A stretch of 47,287 nucleotides of DNA from an uncultured Collinsella sp. (GCA_900541015.1 UQIB01000022.1:1-47287), one strand, 5' to 3'; positions 7,377 through 15,872 are shown, numbered from the stretch's first letter. The notes: generated by a model not told the origin, from the sequence alone. A program made the numbers and translations.

Positions 7377-8240
7377 CTATTCGACGATCGGCGCTCCATG
7401 GCCCCAAGAACCTTCCATGCCGCACACGGTCGAGGCAAACCCGGCAGCAAAGTCGAGCGCGCGCTCGATGGCCTCGGCGCCATCCTCACCGCGCTTGGCG
7501 GAATCGAGATAGCACATCAAAAACGAGGTGAGGAACGAGTCGCCCGCCCCCATGGTGTCCTTCATGTCCGTTACCGGTTTAGCCAGCTGGCGGTAATAAC
7601 GCTCGCCGTCGTAAGCAATGCAGCCCTCGGCGCCCGCCGTAGCCGACACAAAACGCGGACCCAGGCCCTTCACCCATGCCAGACGCTCGCGAATCTCGTC
7701 CTCACTCGCGGCATCCGCCGCACTAAAGAAAGCGAAATCGACGTAGGGCGCAATCTGCTCGTAGTACTCGTCGGTGGAGTCGTCCGAAAAGTCAAAAGAG
7801 ACCGTGACGCCCGCAGCCTTCAGCTTGGGCAGCTCGCGCTCGGTAAAGCAATAGTTGCCCGAATGAACCACATCGAACTGCTTCATGTACGCAAGATCAA
7901 AGCGATCGAGGACATAGCGCGCATCGCCACGGATACCGCCCTCGTTGGAGCCAAGGAAGACACGGTCACCGTCAACGACGGTCACGCGAGCCGCTCCGTT
8001 CTCGCCAATCATCTGCTCGCACTTGTCAAGCTCGATACCTTCATCCTCGAGGCTTGCAATGACATGCTCGGCAGCGGCGTCATTGCCAAAAATGCCCATG
8101 TATGCAGAACGTGCGGCACCGCATTTCTTGGCATAAACGGCGAAGTTAACCGCGTTGCCGCCAGGATACATGGTATGGATATGCTCGTAGCGATCGACGA
8201 CGTTGTCGCCAAATCCGAGCGCGTTAACGTTAAATGCCAT
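7377..8240 (-). CDS. Fructoselysine 6-kinase-like PfkB kinase (FrlD-like)
   Basis: A 287-residue ribokinase-family protein resembling E. coli FrlD. Features are GFGDNVVDRY near the N-terminus, YPGGNAVNFAVYAK (25-38), VSFDFSDDS mid-protein and DTMGAGDSFLTSF with catalytic GAGDS at 231-235. FrlD phosphorylates the 6-OH of fructoselysine so that FrlB can cleave it. Here the gene follows FrlB-like and FrlC-like genes, which supports the Amadori-product reading, but the amino acid moiety is unknown. The ribosome site is GAAGGGG. It lies 14 bases from the SIS-domain gene. Confidence 0.82.
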   Translation of the reverse strand: MAFNVNALGFGDNVVDRYEHIHTMYPGGNAVNFAVYAKKCGAARSAYMGIFGNDAAAEHVIASLEDEGIELDKCEQMIGENGAARVTVVDGDRVFLGSNEGGIRGDARYVLDRFDLAYMKQFDVVHSGNYCFTERELPKLKAAGVTVSFDFSDDSTDEYYEQIAPYVDFAFFSAADAASEDEIRERLAWVKGLGPRFVSATAGAEGCIAYDGERYYRQLAKPVTDMKDTMGAGDSFLTSFLMCYLDSAKRGEDGAEAIERALDFAAGFASTVCGMEGSWGHGAPIVE

Positions 8241-8254
8241 GGCCTTTGCCCCTT

Positions 8255-9223
8255 CTAGTACTCGACAACACCCATATAGCGACGGAAATCGGGATCGTGA
8301 TCAAACACCTTGCCGCGTGCAGCACGCAGCTCGCAGTTCATGGCGTAGAACAGCACCGGGTCCAGATAGGCACGGACGCTCGCCGGCACGGCTTCCATAC
8401 CGTACTCCTTGGCATCGAGCACCATCAGCGTATCGGTATGCGTCTTAAGGAACGCCAGGGCGCGCTCGTCCATAGCACGGCACTCGCTGGAGCCCATCTG
8501 CAGGAAGTAAAATACGCCATCCTGAGTAGCCTCGAAGGGGCCATGGAAGTACTCGGCAGAGTGGATGTAGCTGCAGTGCTGCCACTGCATCTCCATAAGA
8601 GAGCAGATAGCGAAACCGTAGGTCTGGCTAAAGTTGGGACCGCTGCCCAGAATATAGAAGAACTCGTGCTCCTGGCAAAGCTTGGCAAAGCGATCGCCCA
8701 GCTCGGCATTTACCTTCTCGCGTGCCGGGGGAAGAATCTTATCCATCTCGGCAATACCGGCATACATATCGGCAAGATCGGCGTAGCCCTCCTGCTGATC
8801 GAGCAGCTCTGCTGCAAGCGACAGCGAAATGCCAGCGGGGACCTCGGCCTGCGGCACGCCCTCGCCCCATGGGTAGACCCACGTGGTCCACTTGCCGGAG
8901 TCGATCTTGGATCCAGCGTTGTCGGTCTGGGCAATCACCGTAGCGCCGGCAGCAAGGGCAATCTCGCAGCCCTCGACGACCTCGGGGGTGTTGCCACTGT
9001 GGCTACAAGCGATGACCAGGGACTTCTCGCCCAGACGACGCGGACGCATGATATCGAACTCGCGAGCCGTATAGATATACGAAGTGAAGGTGGTTGCCTC
9101 GCGCTGCAGAAGCTCATGGGCCGGGATCAAATCGATCATGGAGCCACCGCAAGCAATCCAGTAGACGCTGTCGAACTTGCCCTTCTCGGCAATTGCCTCT
9201 TTGATCAGATCGTGTGCGTTCAT
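8255..9223 (-). CDS. SIS-domain deglycase (FrlB-like)
   Basis: A 322-residue protein with two sugar isomerase (SIS) domains. The first contains VYWIACGGSMIDL and SLVIACSHSGNTPEV; the second has FFYILGSGPNFSQTYGFA and a block ending SAEYFHGPFE, which follows FrlB of E. coli. FrlB splits fructoselysine 6-phosphate into glucose 6-phosphate and lysine. The related GfrEF enzymes act on glucoselysine. The start at 9223 is set by AAAGGAAC; the frame stays open to 9292 but overlaps the upstream gene and lacks a ribosome site. It sits between the epimerase-like and kinase genes. Confidence 0.84.
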   Translation of the reverse strand: MNAHDLIKEAIAEKGKFDSVYWIACGGSMIDLIPAHELLQREATTFTSYIYTAREFDIMRPRRLGEKSLVIACSHSGNTPEVVEGCEIALAAGATVIAQTDNAGSKIDSGKWTTWVYPWGEGVPQAEVPAGISLSLAAELLDQQEGYADLADMYAGIAEMDKILPPAREKVNAELGDRFAKLCQEHEFFYILGSGPNFSQTYGFAICSLMEMQWQHCSYIHSAEYFHGPFEATQDGVFYFLQMGSSECRAMDERALAFLKTHTDTLMVLDAKEYGMEAVPASVRAYLDPVLFYAMNCELRAARGKVFDHDPDFRRYMGVVEY

Positions 9224-9284
9224 ATCCAGTTCCTTTCTTGTTTGGCCGCAATCAATGACGTTGGCTGCGTGGCCGATAGTTGTT

Positions 9285-10136
9285 TTAGTCATTCAGATAT
9301 TTCTCGAATGCGGCCATGTTCTTGGCATCTGCCGCCGCCGGATCATCGTAGTAACGACCGTCCGTGATTTCCTGGCCCAGCATGCCGTCGAAACCATGGG
9401 CGTTGAGCGTGGCGACGAAGGCGTCCATATCGTGCTTGCCATCGCCCCACACCAGATGGCCATACGGGTCACCGTCGATAAAGTGCATCTCGTGAATTGC
9501 CCCATCACCAAAGGCGGCAAACCAGTCCTCGAGCGTCTCGCCTGCAACGCCCATCGCGGTTGTATCAACCATGGGCTGTAAGTACGGGCTCGCGACCTCG
9601 TCAATCATGCGCTTCGCATCGGAAACCGTCGTCACAAGGTTGCTCTCCTCGGGACGCAGACTTTCCATCGTAAGCACCAGACCGTGCTCGCCGGCATACT
9701 CCGCCAGAATGGACAAGTGCTCGCGGCTGCGCTTCCAGGCTTCCTCGCGGTCCTCGTCCCAGTCGCCCCAGCCCGAGTTGACGGACATACGGTCGCACCC
9801 AAGTACCTCGGCAAGCTCAATGCCGTGCTTAAAGTACGCCAGGCTGCGCTGTTCATGCAGCGGTTTGCGTGCGCAGTACTGCCAAGGATAGACAACGTTC
9901 TCGGGGCACAGAGTACGATACCTAAGCCCACGGTCTGCAGCCTTTTTCGCCAGGACCTCAGCCTCAAAGTAGCCCGTGTGGTCGAGCGTCACATGCGGCT
10001 CTGCACACCACAGCTCAATGGACTCAAAGCCCAAACGCTGCTGCACATCAAGGAAGTAATCGAGCGACCACATGATGTAGTGGATATTCATGCCCGCAAT
10101 CTGCTCGCGGCGCAGCGTCGGTTTGGATTCAGACAT
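9285..10136 (-). CDS. Xylose-isomerase-like TIM barrel (FrlC-like epimerase)
   Basis: A 283-residue AP-endonuclease-2/xylose isomerase-type barrel. It shows the FrlC order: ESIELWCAEPH, YRTLCPENVVYPWQY, LTMESLRPEESN, MVDTTAMG, a metal-binding MHFIDGD and a late GQEIT glutamate. E. coli FrlC interconverts fructoselysine and psicoselysine. The equivalent here would feed the FrlD/FrlB pair or accept a different ketoamine. It begins 1 base after the stop of the amidohydrolase-like gene, so coupling is likely. Confidence 0.8.
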   Translation of the reverse strand: MSESKPTLRREQIAGMNIHYIMWSLDYFLDVQQRLGFESIELWCAEPHVTLDHTGYFEAEVLAKKAADRGLRYRTLCPENVVYPWQYCARKPLHEQRSLAYFKHGIELAEVLGCDRMSVNSGWGDWDEDREEAWKRSREHLSILAEYAGEHGLVLTMESLRPEESNLVTTVSDAKRMIDEVASPYLQPMVDTTAMGVAGETLEDWFAAFGDGAIHEMHFIDGDPYGHLVWGDGKHDMDAFVATLNAHGFDGMLGQEITDGRYYDDPAAADAKNMAAFEKYLND

Positions 10137-10137
10137 C

Positions 10138-11721
10138 TTATGCCTCCTTATTTCGATCGAACACGATTTGTCCGTCCGACATCGTCATATCAACCGCAAG
10201 ATCGCGTGCGTCGCGATAATCGAGGTCGAACACATCCCGATCGAGCACGCAGATATCGGCAAGCTTGCCAACCTCAAGCGTACCCAGCTCGTCCTCGCGC
10301 ATCAGATCGTACGCGCCCCCGGCAGTCCAAGCGCGCAAGAGCTCGACAAGCGTCAGCGTGTTGACCTCATTCACGGGCAGTCCGTCGGCGAAGAATCCGC
10401 CGCACGCGCTGTAGATTGACTCGCCCAGGCTCGGAATCAGCAGCGGCAAATCCGTGCCGCAGCACACTGTGCATCCGGAATCTTCCATGCCGCGGCGATT
10501 CCAGCTGTGCAAAAGTCGCGTCTCGCCAATTTGTCGACGCATCATCGACAGGCAATCCTCGCGCCGGTCCAGCGTCAGAATCTGCGGATAGACCTCGCAA
10601 ATTCCACCTAACTTGCCAAACTCGACAAGGTCGGTCGGGTCAGAGTTCTCGAGATCGGTAATCGCATGGCGGCGAAGCATCCGTCCATGCTCGTCTCGAG
10701 GCAGCGAGGCATAGAGCGCCACGGTGCGACGAACGGCGCCATCGCCCTGGCAATGCAAGGAATATCGGAAGCCGTCAGCATCAATTGCACGCAGCTCGTT
10801 CTCAATCAGATCCCACTCTGGCTCCTCGACGACCGTCTTGCCGGCAGCGCCCGCATCGGCCGAGTCCTCATAGGGGTCTATCATCTCGGCAAGCCCCGCC
10901 CATACGCCGCGATCGGTCATACGGTTGAAGCCAGAAAAACGAACGAACGGTCCCCGGAAGCGCTCTCGTGCCTCGCGGGCATATGCCAGATTTGCACCGG
11001 CGCCCACCGGCTGCGACATCATAGAGACGCGAACCGTCAGCTCACCAGATTCCTCACGGCGAGCCATTTCGTCGGCAAAGCCGTAGTAGTCATCAAACGC
11101 CATCTCCTTGATGGCGGTAACGCCGCGCTCGTTAAGCATGCTCATGTAGTCCGAATACCCGGCACGCACCTCGGGCAGCGCGAGGAAATCGCTCATCATG
11201 CGCCAGATCTTCTCGGCATAGCACGCCTGGGGTGTAAAGCCGTATCGCGCACTGGCGGCAGCATTGAGAACGCAGGTCTCCGCACCCGGTGTAAAGCAGA
11301 CGACAGGGATATCGCCAAAACAATCGTCAAACACAGCTGCCGTATTTGCGTTCTCGGCATCCGATGCCAACGTTTCGGGTAGGTTGTGGCCAAAAGCCGC
11401 CGCGCAATCCGGATGATCTTCTTTCCATGCACGCAAGAGCGACACGGCCTCTTTGGCATCATCGATGCCGGACAGATCAGTCCCCAACGTCCGCAGCGCC
11501 CAACCTGTATAGAAGGTATGCACATCGATCAGGCCGGGCATGACAGTGCGGTCGCCCAGGTCAACTACCTCGTCCGCCTGGGTCAAATACGAAGCTACCT
11601 CACGCTTGGTGCCAACAGCCTCAATTCGATTGCCACGGACCGCTACGAAACCTTCAAACGGCAGGTCCCCCGTACCGGTAAAGACGCTCTTAGACGTCAG
11701 GACCGTCAAACGATCAGACAT
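10138..11721 (-). CDS. YtcJ-like amidohydrolase (Amidohydro_3) with changed first metal motif
   Basis: A 527-residue amidohydrolase of the YtcJ type: short N-terminal beta domain, PGLIDVH, then SLHCQGDGAV, RRHAITDLENSDP, CCGTDLPLL and the closing LEVGKLADICVLDRD that is standard for the family. The canonical HxH after PGxID is HTF here, so the second histidine is lost, which may alter or abolish the metal site. The family includes deacylases and imidase-type enzymes. ATG 11721 behind AGGTGG is preferred; GTG at 11730 directly abuts the transporter stop and is the alternative. It may remove an acyl or peptide part of the imported substrate. Confidence 0.78.
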   Translation of the reverse strand: MSDRLTVLTSKSVFTGTGDLPFEGFVAVRGNRIEAVGTKREVASYLTQADEVVDLGDRTVMPGLIDVHTFYTGWALRTLGTDLSGIDDAKEAVSLLRAWKEDHPDCAAAFGHNLPETLASDAENANTAAVFDDCFGDIPVVCFTPGAETCVLNAAASARYGFTPQACYAEKIWRMMSDFLALPEVRAGYSDYMSMLNERGVTAIKEMAFDDYYGFADEMARREESGELTVRVSMMSQPVGAGANLAYAREARERFRGPFVRFSGFNRMTDRGVWAGLAEMIDPYEDSADAGAAGKTVVEEPEWDLIENELRAIDADGFRYSLHCQGDGAVRRTVALYASLPRDEHGRMLRRHAITDLENSDPTDLVEFGKLGGICEVYPQILTLDRREDCLSMMRRQIGETRLLHSWNRRGMEDSGCTVCCGTDLPLLIPSLGESIYSACGGFFADGLPVNEVNTLTLVELLRAWTAGGAYDLMREDELGTLEVGKLADICVLDRDVFDLDYRDARDLAVDMTMSDGQIVFDRNKEA

Positions 11722-11730
11722 CACAACCAC

Positions 11731-13194
11731 CTACACCGGAAGCATGCCAGAGATTGCCGTTACGATCAGGCCAAAGACGACCATGAAAATGAAGAACTTC
11801 CAAATGGTCTTCCACCATTGGCCAAACGAAATCCTAGCCACGGCAAGACCGGCGACCGTCATGCCCGCCACGGGGCTGATGGTGTTGATGGTCTGGTTGG
11901 CAAACTGGAGCGCGGTGACGGCCGCCTCGGGATTGAGGCCCATGAGCTCGGTCAGGGGGCCCATAACGGGCATGGTGAGCGCCGCCAGGCCAGAACTCGA
12001 GGGAACCAGCAAAGAGAGCAGGCCAAGGACGATATACATAAACGTGGTGTAGACGGCGGCGGGTGCACCGGCAAGCGCGGTAGCGAGCGCCTGGAGGATG
12101 GTGTCGATGATCATGCCGCCCTCGGCGATGACCAGAATACCGCGAGCGATACCGATAACGATGGCAGCGTACGCAAAGTCGGCGAGACCCTTAACGAACT
12201 CCTCTGCGATCGTCTGCTGGTCAAGGCCGCCCAGGATACCGGCAAGCAAGCCCATGCCAAGGAACACGGCGGAAATCTCATTCATGTACCAGCCCTGGGT
12301 AACAAGACCCCAGACGATAATGCCCATACCGCAAGCAAAATCGATAAGCACGAGCTTCTGACGGATAGTGAACTCTTCCTCGATGGAGGCATCGGTCACG
12401 GAAAACTCAATACGCTTGAGCTTATCGTCCTCGTACACAATGGACGACTCGGGGTTTTTCTTGACGCGCATGGCGTAGCGCATGGCCCATGCGATACCGA
12501 CGGCAGTGAAGATGACCCAAGAAACGGCGCGCAGCCACAGTTGCGGATTGCCCTCGATGCCAATGATGCCTTGGGCGATCAAAACATTAAACGGGTCGAT
12601 GGTCGAAGCACAATATCCCAGGTTAGGACCAAGGAAGCAGATGATGAATGCCGTCATCGAGTCATAACCGATACCCATCATGATGGGAATGAAGATGGCA
12701 TAGAACGGCAGGGCTTCCTCAGACATGCCAAACGTAGTGCCGCAAATGGACAGCAATGTCATCGTGATGGGAATGATGAGGATGTCCTTGTTCTTGAGCT
12801 TTTTAATCACACGGCTCATGCCGGCATTCAAAGCGTTGGTCTTGGTGATGATCGCGAACGATCCGCCAATCAATAAGACGAACGCAACGACGTCGGCAGC
12901 CTCTTGGATACCCTTGGTGGGCGCTTGCAGAACCGCGAAGATATCCTGGCCCAGATTGATGGTCTCGCCGGTCTCGGAATCGGTGTAGTTCTTATCGACC
13001 TGTTCATAGGTTCCAGCAACGGCGACTTCACGCTCGCCCGCCGCTGTCGAAATCGTCTTGCGCTGATACTGACCAGAGGGAACGATCCAAGTCAGGACCG
13101 CAAAGACAACGATCAGCAAGAACATGATCGTATAGACATGCGGTAATTTGAACTTAAAACGTCTGTTTGTCTTCTTCGCCTTCGTATCTGACAT
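11731..13194 (-). CDS. YfcC-family membrane transporter
   Basis: A 487-residue polytopic inner-membrane protein of the YfcC / C4-dicarboxylate anaerobic carrier superfamily. Its first helix begins after HVYTIMFLL. It has about a dozen hydrophobic segments, with two similar halves containing GTTFGMSEEALPFY and LLVPSSSGLAALTMPVMGPL. The latter SSSGLAAL hairpin is typical of this group. Substrates of YfcC relatives include amino acids and peptides. As first gene of the operon it probably imports the substrate. The start at 13194 follows GGAGGT; the frame stays open to 13389 but that part crosses the promoter region. Confidence 0.85.
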   Translation of the reverse strand: MSDTKAKKTNRRFKFKLPHVYTIMFLLIVVFAVLTWIVPSGQYQRKTISTAAGEREVAVAGTYEQVDKNYTDSETGETINLGQDIFAVLQAPTKGIQEAADVVAFVLLIGGSFAIITKTNALNAGMSRVIKKLKNKDILIIPITMTLLSICGTTFGMSEEALPFYAIFIPIMMGIGYDSMTAFIICFLGPNLGYCASTIDPFNVLIAQGIIGIEGNPQLWLRAVSWVIFTAVGIAWAMRYAMRVKKNPESSIVYEDDKLKRIEFSVTDASIEEEFTIRQKLVLIDFACGMGIIVWGLVTQGWYMNEISAVFLGMGLLAGILGGLDQQTIAEEFVKGLADFAYAAIVIGIARGILVIAEGGMIIDTILQALATALAGAPAAVYTTFMYIVLGLLSLLVPSSSGLAALTMPVMGPLTELMGLNPEAAVTALQFANQTINTISPVAGMTVAGLAVARISFGQWWKTIWKFFIFMVVFGLIVTAISGMLPV

Positions 13195-13236
13195 AGATAC
13201 CTCCAAAGAACTCGAGACTGCATCGCATCTCGCTTC

Positions 13237-13259
13237 AACGTTTGCATAAGGCAAACGTT
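13237..13259. promoter_or_regulatory. Perfect 9-5-9 palindrome, candidate GntR operator
   Basis: AACGTTTGC (13237-13245) and GCAAACGTT (13251-13259) are perfect reverse complements around a 5-base centre. The site lies just after the promoter -10 box in the 5' untranslated region of the operon, where a repressor would block transcription. The neighbouring GntR/UTRA gene is the natural candidate for binding. An RNA hairpin function is the alternative. Confidence 0.5.
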
Positions 13260-13273
13260 CTATGACGTCCCAT

Positions 13274-13302
13274 AGATTACCAGCAGCTTTTTCCTTCATC
13301 AA
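13274..13302 (-). promoter_or_regulatory. Promoter of the ten-gene catabolic operon
   Basis: On the minus strand TTGATG (13297-13302) and TAATCT (13274-13279) are 17 bases apart. The start would fall near 13267, leaving a leader of about 70 bases that contains the 9-5-9 palindrome before the transporter gene. Confidence 0.5.
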
Positions 13303-13364
13303 GATAATTTCAAACTGGTTGCCGCAACGCGGTTGAACGGTTGTGTTCGCGCCGTGAACGGTAT

Positions 13365-13400
13365 GGAAACGCCCGGTGAGATGATCCACCGGGCGTTTCC
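13365..13400 (-). terminator. Terminator hairpin of the GntR gene
   Basis: GGAAACGCCCGGTG (13365-13378) and CACCGGGCGTTTCC (13387-13400) form a perfect 14-bp stem with an 8-base loop. It starts 13 bases after the GntR stop and separates the regulator from the operon it precedes. The trailing T-run is poor. Confidence 0.6.
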
Positions 13401-13412
13401 ATTCGCAATGTC

Positions 13413-14156
13413 CTAGATGTCAAAAACGTAGCGAGACCCAACGATCCGCTGACGACCGATGATAAACGGCCGCCGCTGCTCATCGAAAAAGAAGGCTTCC
13501 ATATAAAACAAGGGTTCGCCAACGGGAACTGCCAACAGCCGAGCGACCTCGGGCGACGCGCACGCGATCTCGAGCGTGCACGGGTCGGTAAACGCGGGCG
13601 TGCGGCCCGTTCGGTTGCGCACGAACTCAAAAATGGATTGGTTAGATAGAGGTGCCGTTGATAGATAGGCGTTGTCCTCGTAAACGTATATGTTGTTCTC
13701 GAGCATGACGGGGACTCCATCGGCAGTACGTACACGCTCAACGCAAATCAAATCAGTTCCAACGGGAACACCAAAGAACTGCGCTTCGGTAGAATCTGCC
13801 GGCAGTATCTTTCTCGAAATGACGCACGCCCCCGGCTCCATTCCGTTAACGCGGCATGCGTCCGAAAAACTCTGGACGTCATCCTTCTGGCGAATCTTGC
13901 GCTTAAGCTTGGGGGCATTGACAAACGTGCCTTTCCCCTGCCGCTTCGTTAGATAGCCCTGCTGGACGAGCTCCTCAATAGCGCGTCGCACGGTAACGCG
14001 GCCAACTTTATAGTTCTCAGCCAATTCGAATTCGTTGGGTATCCGCGCGCCCGCCTTGTAGGCACCGGAATTGATTTCGTTTTTAATGATATCGATAACC
14101 TGTTGGTACAGCGGTATCGCTGCTTTACCGTCAGTTAGTCCTTCAGTCGGTGGCAT
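13413..14156 (-). CDS. GntR-family regulator with UTRA domain (HutC/FrlR type)
   Basis: A 247-residue regulator. The N-terminal winged helix holds IPNEFELAENYKVGRVTVRRAIEEL and QGYLTKRQGKGTFV. After a linker, a UTRA effector domain spans about residues 90-245. This is the same family as FrlR, the repressor of the E. coli fructoselysine operon, and the gene sits directly upstream of the frl-like operon on the same strand. A phosphorylated sugar-amine is the likely inducer (inference). It has its own terminator, so it is probably transcribed separately. Confidence 0.88.
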   Translation of the reverse strand: MPPTEGLTDGKAAIPLYQQVIDIIKNEINSGAYKAGARIPNEFELAENYKVGRVTVRRAIEELVQQGYLTKRQGKGTFVNAPKLKRKIRQKDDVQSFSDACRVNGMEPGACVISRKILPADSTEAQFFGVPVGTDLICVERVRTADGVPVMLENNIYVYEDNAYLSTAPLSNQSIFEFVRNRTGRTPAFTDPCTLEIACASPEVARLLAVPVGEPLFYMEAFFFDEQRRPFIIGRQRIVGSRYVFDI

Positions 14157-14186
14157 ATACCCTCTCCCAGCCCAATTAAGTCAAAA

Positions 14187-14223
14187 GCGGGCTTAAGGGC
14201 ATTCAACAAGCCCTTAAGCCCGC
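14187..14223 (-). terminator. Strong terminator after the beta-PGM-like gene
   Basis: GCGGGCTTAAGGGC (14187-14200) and GCCCTTAAGCCCGC (14210-14223) form a perfect 14-bp stem with a 9-base loop. On the minus strand it is followed by TTTTG. It ends the transcript of the HAD gene at 14307-14966. Confidence 0.75.
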
Positions 14224-14306
14224 ATTAGCATAAAGTATGCTTGCTGCCGCACCAAAATGTCGGGTATTTACTCATCTGACCCGAAAAACGCGCAACTACC
14301 GCGCTC

Positions 14307-14966
14307 CTAAGAAAGCGTGAGCAGCTCCGGCAGCAGGTCGATAATCTTGTCCGCGGCATCCTGGCTAAAGCCAAAGCGCTCCTCGCGCTTGGCAATAACT
14401 GTCAGGCCGGCTCGCTTGCCGGCAGTGATGCCAGGCACCGAATCCTCAACGCAGCAGCAGCGATTCGCGGGCAGCCCCAGCAGGTCCAGCGCATGCAGGT
14501 AGATGTCGGGCTCGGGCTTGCTCTCCTTAAACTGCTCGCCGCTCACCACATACTCAAAGGCATCCGACAGCCCGCACGCATTGAGCACTTCCTCGATGCT
14601 ATCCATGGGAGACGAGCTGGCAAGCGCCACGCGAACGCCACGGCGCGGCAGCTCTCGAATCGTTTCCACGGCGCCTGGGTTAATCAAAGCCTGATAGTCG
14701 CGCGGACGCTTATGCGCCCACTCATCCCAACGGATCAACGCTTCCTCGCCAGTTAAATGCCCTTTCCCGGCGCGCTCAAACCAATCGACCAGCATACGCA
14801 GGAAGAACTGATGCGAGGTACCAACCTGCCCGTTCAACTCCTCTTGAGTCAGGTTAAGCCCAAGCTCCTTGGCAAACGCGGCAGTCTCGCCCAGGTAGTA
14901 ATACTCGGTATCGACAATGACGCCGTCCATGTCAAAGATAACGGCGTCGAACGGAAATGCGGACAC
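14307..14966 (-). CDS. HAD-superfamily hydrolase, beta-phosphoglucomutase-like
   Basis: A 219-residue HAD protein with a cap domain of the beta-PGM/GPH type. Motif I is VIFDMDGVIVDTE, motif II LASSSP, then the conserved lysine in FKESKPEPDIYL, and motif IV VEDSVPGITAGKRAG. It is a cytoplasmic phosphatase or phosphomutase with an unknown sugar phosphate substrate. A GTG start at 14966 behind GGGAGG is chosen. The frame could extend to 15014 but that part is the terminator hairpin of the upstream gene, so the longer form is unlikely. Confidence 0.8.
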   Translation of the reverse strand: MSAFPFDAVIFDMDGVIVDTEYYYLGETAAFAKELGLNLTQEELNGQVGTSHQFFLRMLVDWFERAGKGHLTGEEALIRWDEWAHKRPRDYQALINPGAVETIRELPRRGVRVALASSSPMDSIEEVLNACGLSDAFEYVVSGEQFKESKPEPDIYLHALDLLGLPANRCCCVEDSVPGITAGKRAGLTVIAKREERFGFSQDAADKIIDLLPELLTLS

Positions 14967-14981
14967 GGCACCCTCCCTAAC

Positions 14982-15007
14982 AAAAGGGCGCCCGCAAGCG
15001 GACGCCC
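14982..15007 (-). terminator. Terminator after the Cof-type HAD gene
   Basis: GGGCG-CCCGC (14986-14995) pairs with GCGGACGCCC (14998-15007) in a GC-rich stem. On the minus strand it is followed by TTTT (14982-14985). It lies 22 bases after the stop of the gene ending at 15030 and sets a limit on the start of the next gene. Confidence 0.7.
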
Positions 15008-15029
15008 GAGCCATGCACTATCGGCGATT

Positions 15030-15872
15030 CTAACCCAGCAGCTTATCCAGCGCCACCGCAATGCCGTCTTCGTTATTATTGGCGGTCACCATCTGGGCCA
15101 CAGCCTTGACCTCATCGACGGCGTTGCCCATGGCAACACCGGTTCCGGCCCACTCAATCATAGACTTGTCATTCTGGCCGTCGCCAAACGAGACGACCTC
15201 GCTGGCATCGATGCCGAGCTTGGGCAGGGCACCCTCAAGCGCGCGGGCCTTGTCAATACCGGGCGCCGTGTACTCAAAGTACCAGTCGGCCGTAAACATA
15301 CCCGAAAGCGTCTGGGTAAAGGGCGCGTACATCTCCTCGTGATGCGCTTGCAGATAGGCCGGGTCGCCCGCCGTCAGCAGCTTGTCCACGGGATAAGTGT
15401 CCACGACCTCATGCAAGCTCTCGACCTCGCGGATCTTAAGGTCGCAGGCATCGCGCTCGTATTTGACGATATTCTTCTGCGAGCCGTCCGGCAGTGTAAT
15501 CATGCAGCGATACGAGTCCTCTACATGCAGGTCGCGCCCGAGCGAGATCATGGGGATCACATCATAGTTTTGCAGGTGATCAATCAGACGGTGCAGTTCG
15601 TCAGCTGGCATGGCCTGGTCAAAAAGGACCTCATCGGTCTGAGCGGCGACCACATGCGCGCCATTGAAAGCGACTAGCAGACCGTCATGGTTTTGGAGGT
15701 CGAGCTCCTGTGCCAGAGCATGTAGCCCCCATGCGGGACGGCCCGAAGCCAAGATGAGCTTAATACCCGATTCCTGCGCCGCGAGCAGCTTCTCGCGCGT
15801 ACGCGGGCTGATCACCTTCTGATCGTTGGTAAGCGTACCGTCGATATCCATTGCGATGGCTTTAATTGCCAT
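15030..15872 (-). CDS. Cof-type HAD-IIB phosphatase
   Basis: A 280-residue HAD phosphatase of the Cof/YidA type. It has AMDIDGTLTND near the N-terminus, LILASGRPAWG, the C2B cap in the middle, and the C-terminal VVSFGDGQNDKSMIEWAGTGVAMGNA loop. It would dephosphorylate sugar phosphates or cofactors in the cytoplasm. It is monocistronic, bounded by a terminator downstream and a long gene-free stretch upstream. A ribosome site GGAGGC precedes the ATG. Confidence 0.85.
   Translation of the reverse strand: MAIKAIAMDIDGTLTNDQKVISPRTREKLLAAQESGIKLILASGRPAWGLHALAQELDLQNHDGLLVAFNGAHVVAAQTDEVLFDQAMPADELHRLIDHLQNYDVIPMISLGRDLHVEDSYRCMITLPDGSQKNIVKYERDACDLKIREVESLHEVVDTYPVDKLLTAGDPAYLQAHHEEMYAPFTQTLSGMFTADWYFEYTAPGIDKARALEGALPKLGIDASEVVSFGDGQNDKSMIEWAGTGVAMGNAVDEVKAVAQMVTANNNEDGIAVALDKLLG

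Noticed and set aside
8234..9367. Long plus-strand open frame opposite the FrlB-like gene
   Set aside because: Shadow of a clear SIS-domain gene; no ribosome site.
11386..12876. Long plus-strand open frame opposite the transporter
   Set aside because: Its repetitive charged composition is the mirror of hydrophobic codons in the real transporter gene.
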